6,660 nt of DNA. Source: UBA1740 sp045587025. GTDB taxonomy: Bacteria; Bacillota; Clostridia; Oscillospirales; CAG-272. The first letter of the stretch is position 1. Each line of letters opens with the position of its first letter. This document shows, one piece after another, positions 3,730-6,660 of this stretch. The stretch is from contig JAZNBK010000008.1 in assembly GCA_045587025.1 (NCBI GenBank), forward strand, positions 1 to 6,660, given 5' to 3'. A program made the position numbers and the translations under genes. Below the pieces are notes generated by a model. That model was given only the letters and a program-made list of their open reading frames with translations. It was not told the DNA's origin and did no database searches.

Positions 3730-4830
3730 ATGGAAAGAGTATATAACTTTTCCGCAGGTCCCTCCATGCTCCCCCTCGAAGTTCTTGAAAAGGCACAGGC
3801 AGAGCTTCTCTGTTACGGCGAGTCGGGAATGTCGGTCATGGAGATGAGCCACCGCTCAAAGGATTTTATGGATATTCTTGCAAGCGCAGAAGCATCTCTT
3901 CGCAAGCTTATGAATATTCCCGACAACTACAAGGTATTATTTATGCAGGGCGGCGCGTCTACCCAGTTCGCCGCGGTTCCTCTCAACCTTCTGTCCGAGC
4001 GCAAGTGCGCTGACTACATCGTTTCCGGTCAGTTCTCGAAAAAGGCGGCTACTGAGGCAAAGAAGTACGCAGACGTTGCGATAGCGGCGTCCTCTGGCGG
4101 AGCGAGTCCCGCATTCTCAACCGTTCCCGAGACTACCAAGGCCGATTTCCGTCCTGACGCCGACTACGTTCACATCTGCTTTAACAACACCATTTACGGA
4201 ACCAAGTTCCACTATATTCCCGACACGGGTAATATTCCGCTCGTTGCAGATATGTCCTCGTGCATACTCTCCGAGCCTATCGACGTCTCCAAGTTCGCGC
4301 TTATTTATGCAGGCGCACAGAAGAACGTCGCACCCGCAGGCGTTACCATCGTAATCGTAAGAAACGACCTTCTCGGAAATGCGCGTCCCGACACCCCCGC
4401 TATGCTTGACTATCAGCTTATGGCAGATAACGATTCTATGTATAACACTCCGCCTTGCTGGAGCATTTATATGGCGAAGCTCGTATTCGATTGGCTTCTT
4501 TCCATCGGCGGTCTTGAGGAGATGAAGCGCAGCAACGAGAAGAAGGCTAGCCTTCTTTACGACTATCTTGACAGCCAGCAGTATTATACCGCAAGCGTTG
4601 ATAAGAAGTGCCGCTCCATGATGAACGTAGTTTTCATCACGGGAGATGCCGACCTTGACGCGAAGTTCTGTAAGGAAGCAGCCGCGGCAGGCCTTAAGAA
4701 CCTTAAGGGTCACAGATCCGTTGGCGGCATGAGAGCGTCTATCTACAACTGTATGCCCTACGAGGGTGTTGAAAAGCTCGTAGCGTTCATGAAGAAGTTC
4801 GCAGAGGATAACCCCAAAATCTCCCTTTAA
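3730..4830 (+). CDS. serC: Phosphoserine aminotransferase
   Basis: Catalyses the second step of serine synthesis: 3-phosphohydroxypyruvate plus glutamate to 3-phosphoserine plus 2-oxoglutarate, in the cytoplasm with pyridoxal phosphate. The 366 residues match the usual length of about 360. Family marks are the N-terminal YNFSAGPSMLP, EMSHRSKDF, the cofactor-phosphate loop QGGASTQF and YAGAQKNVAPAG. The last contains the Schiff-base lysine K198, at the same position as in E. coli SerC. ATG 3730 is preferred because AGGTGA (3719-3724) lies 5 nt before it; an in-frame GTG at 3721 overlaps that site and would have none of its own. It is the first gene after a perfect promoter, followed 30 nt later by serA, the preceding enzyme of the pathway. 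A phosphoserine phosphatase gene is not in this window. Codon use is GC-rich, unlike the accessory genes to its left. Confidence 0.97.
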   Translation: MERVYNFSAGPSMLPLEVLEKAQAELLCYGESGMSVMEMSHRSKDFMDILASAEASLRKLMNIPDNYKVLFMQGGASTQFAAVPLNLLSERKCADYIVSGQFSKKAATEAKKYADVAIAASSGGASPAFSTVPETTKADFRPDADYVHICFNNTIYGTKFHYIPDTGNIPLVADMSSCILSEPIDVSKFALIYAGAQKNVAPAGVTIVIVRNDLLGNARPDTPAMLDYQLMADNDSMYNTPPCWSIYMAKLVFDWLLSIGGLEEMKRSNEKKASLLYDYLDSQQYYTASVDKKCRSMMNVVFITGDADLDAKFCKEAAAAGLKNLKGHRSVGGMRASIYNCMPYEGVEKLVAFMKKFAEDNPKISL

Positions 4831-4860
4831 TAAATATTCTTTAATATGAAGGAAAAAAAC

Positions 4861-6021
4861 ATGCAGAAAATTAAGCTTTTAAATAAAATCGCTAAGGTTG
4901 GTACCGATATTTTCGGGGACAGCTACGAGGTTTCCGAGACTGTCGAAAATCCTAACGCTATAATGGTCAGATCTGCCGCTATGCACGACATGAGCTTTGG
5001 TGCTGAGCTTCTCGCTATTGCAAGAGCGGGCGCGGGCGTAAACAATATCCCCACCGACAGATGTGCCGACGAGGGTATCGTTGTATTCAACACCCCCGGA
5101 GCAAACGCAAACGGCGTAAAGGAGCTTGCTATTGCTGCTCTCATTCTCGCATCGCGCGACATCGTTGGCGGCATTGAATGGGCTAAGTCTATCGCCGACG
5201 ACCCCGATATTGCGAAAACCGTTGAGAAGGGCAAGTCTAAGTTCGCAGGCCGCGAAATTCTCGGAAAGACCCTCGGCGTTATCGGTCTTGGCGCAATAGG
5301 CGGTCTCGTTGCAAACAGCGCGAAGAACCTCGGAATGAAGGTTACGGGCTGCGACCCCTACCTTACCGTTAAGGCGGCTTGGAGCCTCTCCAGCTCCGTT
5401 CATAACGCGAAGAGCTATGAGGAAATCTACCGTACCGCTGACTACATCACCCTTCACGTGCCCTCGACAAAGGACACCAAGGGTATGATAAATAAGGACA
5501 CCATCGCAATGATGAAGGACGGCGTCCGTATCATTAACCTTGCAAGAGCAGACCTCGTTAATACGGCTGACATCAAGGAAGCACTCGAGTCGGGCAAGGT
5601 TGCGGCATACGTTACCGATTTCCCGATTCCCGAGACTATCGGACTCAAGAACACCGTAAATATCCCCCACCTCGGTGCATCCACCGAGGAGAGCCAGGAC
5701 AACTGCGCTGTTATGGCGGCAGAGCAGCTTGATGAGTTCCTTACCACGGGTAACATCAAGAATTCTGTCAACTACCCCTCAGTAGCAATCCCCCATACGG
5801 GCAAATCGAGAATCTGCCTTTGCCACAAGAACATCGCAAATACTCTTTCCCGTATCACCACCATCATATCGAGCGCGGGAATCAACATTGAGAACCTTTC
5901 CAACGGCTCTAAGGGCGACTACGCATACACCATCGTCGAGATGAACGAGGAAGTTCCCGAGAGAATCGTGCCTGCTCTTGAAGGCATCGAGGGAATGATT
6001 CGCGTGCGCGTAATTAAGTAA
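4861..6021 (+). CDS. serA: D-3-phosphoglycerate dehydrogenase with ACT domain
   Basis: Oxidises 3-phosphoglycerate to 3-phosphohydroxypyruvate with NAD, the first step of serine synthesis, supplying the substrate of SerC encoded just upstream. The protein has 386 residues. An N-terminal substrate domain comes first, then the nucleotide-binding domain with GLGAIG at 142-147 and the D-2-hydroxyacid dehydrogenase triad R229 (NLARADLVN), E258 (TDFPIPE) and H270 (IPHLGAST). The R-to-E spacing of 29 equals that of E. coli SerA; the loop before the His is shorter. Residues 316-386 form an ACT domain in which H322, N324 and N342 keep the spacing of the serine-binding H344, N346 and N364 of E. coli, so feedback inhibition by serine is likely. 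ATG 4861 is chosen because GAAGGA (4848-4853) sits 7 nt upstream; an in-frame ATG at 4846 has no such site. A strong terminator follows. Confidence 0.96.
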   Translation: MQKIKLLNKIAKVGTDIFGDSYEVSETVENPNAIMVRSAAMHDMSFGAELLAIARAGAGVNNIPTDRCADEGIVVFNTPGANANGVKELAIAALILASRDIVGGIEWAKSIADDPDIAKTVEKGKSKFAGREILGKTLGVIGLGAIGGLVANSAKNLGMKVTGCDPYLTVKAAWSLSSSVHNAKSYEEIYRTADYITLHVPSTKDTKGMINKDTIAMMKDGVRIINLARADLVNTADIKEALESGKVAAYVTDFPIPETIGLKNTVNIPHLGASTEESQDNCAVMAAEQLDEFLTTGNIKNSVNYPSVAIPHTGKSRICLCHKNIANTLSRITTIISSAGINIENLSNGSKGDYAYTIVEMNEEVPERIVPALEGIEGMIRVRVIK

Positions 6022-6032
6022 ACGAATGAAAG

Positions 6033-6062
6033 AAAAATGGCAGTCTTGCGACTGCCATTTTT
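6033..6062 (+). terminator. Terminator of the serC-serA operon
   Basis: AAAAATGGCAGTC (6033-6045) and GACTGCCATTTTT (6050-6062) form a perfect 13-bp stem with loop TTGC and a built-in T5 tail. It starts 11 nt after the serA stop and ends 19 nt before the next gene, which has no obvious promoter in that gap. Confidence 0.9.
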
Positions 6063-6081
6063 GTAAGAAAAGGAGATTGAT

Positions 6082-6342
6082 ATGCAGAAATTTGTATTTA
6101 AGGTAGACGGTATGATGTGCCCGATGTGCGAGGCGCACACCAATGACGCTGTAAGGGCGATATACCCGAAAGCGAAGGTCACCTCTTCGCACAAGGCTGG
6201 CGAAACCACCGTCATCGGAGAGGGAATAGACCCCACCCGTGTTAAAGAAACGGTAGAAAAAACGGGTTATAAGGTCACGGACTTCACCGAAGAGCCTTAT
6301 GAAAAAGGCGGATTTTTCTCAAAGCTTTTTAAAAGGAAATAA
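6082..6342 (+). CDS. Small HMA-type metal-binding protein
   Basis: An 86-aa cytoplasmic protein with a heavy-metal-associated (HMA) ferredoxin-like fold over about residues 3-68. The metal loop GMMCPMCEAH has the two cysteines C13 and C16 (GMxCxxC), flanked by methionines that suit a soft metal such as copper(I). TSSHKAGETTVI and ETVEKTGYKVTDF fit the later strands and second helix. A short tail rich in Phe and Lys (GGFFSKLFKRK) follows, possibly a membrane-surface or partner contact. ATG 6082 follows AGGAG by 6 nt. No copper ATPase or CopY/CsoR regulator is in the window, so it is a stand-alone metallochaperone candidate. Since it sits just after the serA terminator, expression may come from read-through or an unseen promoter within the end of serA. 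Metal specificity is inferred. Confidence 0.85.
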   Translation: MQKFVFKVDGMMCPMCEAHTNDAVRAIYPKAKVTSSHKAGETTVIGEGIDPTRVKETVEKTGYKVTDFTEEPYEKGGFFSKLFKRK

Positions 6343-6356
6343 ATATTTCACACCGA

Positions 6357-6381
6357 AAGCCTTCCCGCGTGGGGAAGGCTT
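6357..6381. terminator. Shared hairpin between convergent genes
   Basis: AAGCCTTCCC (6357-6366) and GGGAAGGCTT (6372-6381) form a perfect 10-bp stem with loop GCGTG. It lies 14 nt after the HMA gene stop and 5 nt after the stop of the minus-strand BspA-like gene. T tails are weak on both strands, but the position between convergent stops argues for a bidirectional terminator. Confidence 0.6.
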
Positions 6382-6386
6382 GAAAT

Positions 6387-6660
6387 TTATTCGCCTGTGT
6401 AATTGTAGATTATCGTGTAATTACCTGTATTATAATCCCAATCATCGCCTTTTGTTATAGCATTCCACTGTGCCTTGGTGCCTCTATACTTTACGCTCGT
6501 AAGGCTCGTGCAATCCGAGAACGCAGAAGAGCCGATTGTGGTTACACCGTCGGGGATAACAACGCTCGTAAGGCTCGTGCAAAAATAGAACGCAGAAGAG
6601 TCGATGGTGGTTACACTGTCGGGGATAGTAACGCTCGTAAGGTTGTCGCACCAAGCGAAC
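6387..6660 (-). CDS. BspA-like leucine-rich repeat protein, C-terminal part
   Basis: Partial: the gene runs in from beyond the right edge and ends at TAA 6387-6389, leaving 90 codons. They encode repeats of about 23 residues of the LRR_5/BspA type, for example LTSVTIPDSVTTIDSSAFYF and LTSVVIPDGVTTIGSSAFSD. The terminal motif is VKYRGTKAQWNAITKGDDWD and ends YTIIYNYTGE, the usual close of such proteins. The DNA shows the same period: ACGCTCGTAAGG recurs at 6493, 6562 and 6631, exactly 69 bp apart. BspA-family proteins of gut and oral bacteria are typically exported surface proteins involved in adhesion; a signal peptide or anchor would be at the unseen N-terminus, as no C-terminal sorting motif is present. 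It converges on the HMA gene. The near-identical repeats suggest expansion by slippage or recombination. Confidence 0.9.
   Translation of the reverse strand, partial: FAWCDNLTSVTIPDSVTTIDSSAFYFCTSLTSVVIPDGVTTIGSSAFSDCTSLTSVKYRGTKAQWNAITKGDDWDYNTGNYTIIYNYTGE

Noticed and set aside
3684..3746. 20-codon leader peptide overlapping the serC start
   Set aside because: No ribosome binding site precedes its ATG, and it contains no serine-rich run that would suggest attenuation.
4117..5771. Long minus-strand open frames opposite serC and serA (up to 263 codons)
   Set aside because: They are mirror frames created by the C-ending codon bias of two confidently identified genes.
6493..6660. Regular 69-bp direct repeats that could suggest a CRISPR-like array
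   Set aside because: The period equals 23 codons and the translation is a BspA-type leucine-rich repeat; there are no distinct spacers.

Overview
The window looks like a chromosomal segment from an anaerobic gut-type Firmicute (class Clostridia, probably the Oscillospirales/Ruminococcaceae neighbourhood). This is inferred from a clostridial-style serC-serA pair, a small GMMCPMC metal-binding protein, a BspA-type leucine-rich repeat protein, AGGAGG-like ribosome binding sites and near-consensus TTGACA/TATAAT promoters. The genus cannot be named from the sequence alone.

Left end (1-457): no protein gene is supported. There is a strong orphan promoter (58-86), a long hairpin (176-221) and a perfect 12-bp terminator hairpin (271-305), which together could make a small RNA of about 220 nt. 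Next come three TCCG(T/A)TA boxes spaced at 10 and 20 bp, then the exact 3' half of a tRNA-Ser(UGA) gene (364-418) followed by its own terminator. This is the architecture of the distal end (attR-like) of an element integrated in the anticodon loop of tRNA-Ser. The element would lie to the left of 364.

Middle (458-3480): an AT-rich accessory stretch made of two similar units. Each has a 76-nt repeat ending in a covarying hairpin, an extended -10 promoter sharing the core ATTTGTGATAnAAT, and one gene. The first gene is a 606-aa protein with an N-terminal XRE helix-turn-helix and a C-terminal HEPN-like domain carrying R-N-x3-H. The second is a 171-aa protein resembling the uncharacterised SF0329 family. 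The stretch ends in a decayed minus-strand gene tail with its terminator and a 17-bp tandem duplication.

Right part (3481-6660): housekeeping sequence with a clearly more GC-rich, C-ending codon style. A perfect consensus promoter with a dyad in its spacer drives serC (phosphoserine aminotransferase) and serA (phosphoglycerate dehydrogenase with an ACT domain), two consecutive enzymes of serine synthesis. A strong terminator follows, then a small HMA-type metal-binding protein, and converging on it the C-terminal end of a BspA-like leucine-rich repeat protein.

The best candidate for something new is the XRE-HEPN fusion in its repeat-delimited unit beside a tRNA-Ser integration scar. The architecture is compatible with a self-regulated RNase toxin or phage-defence protein, but that function is inference.
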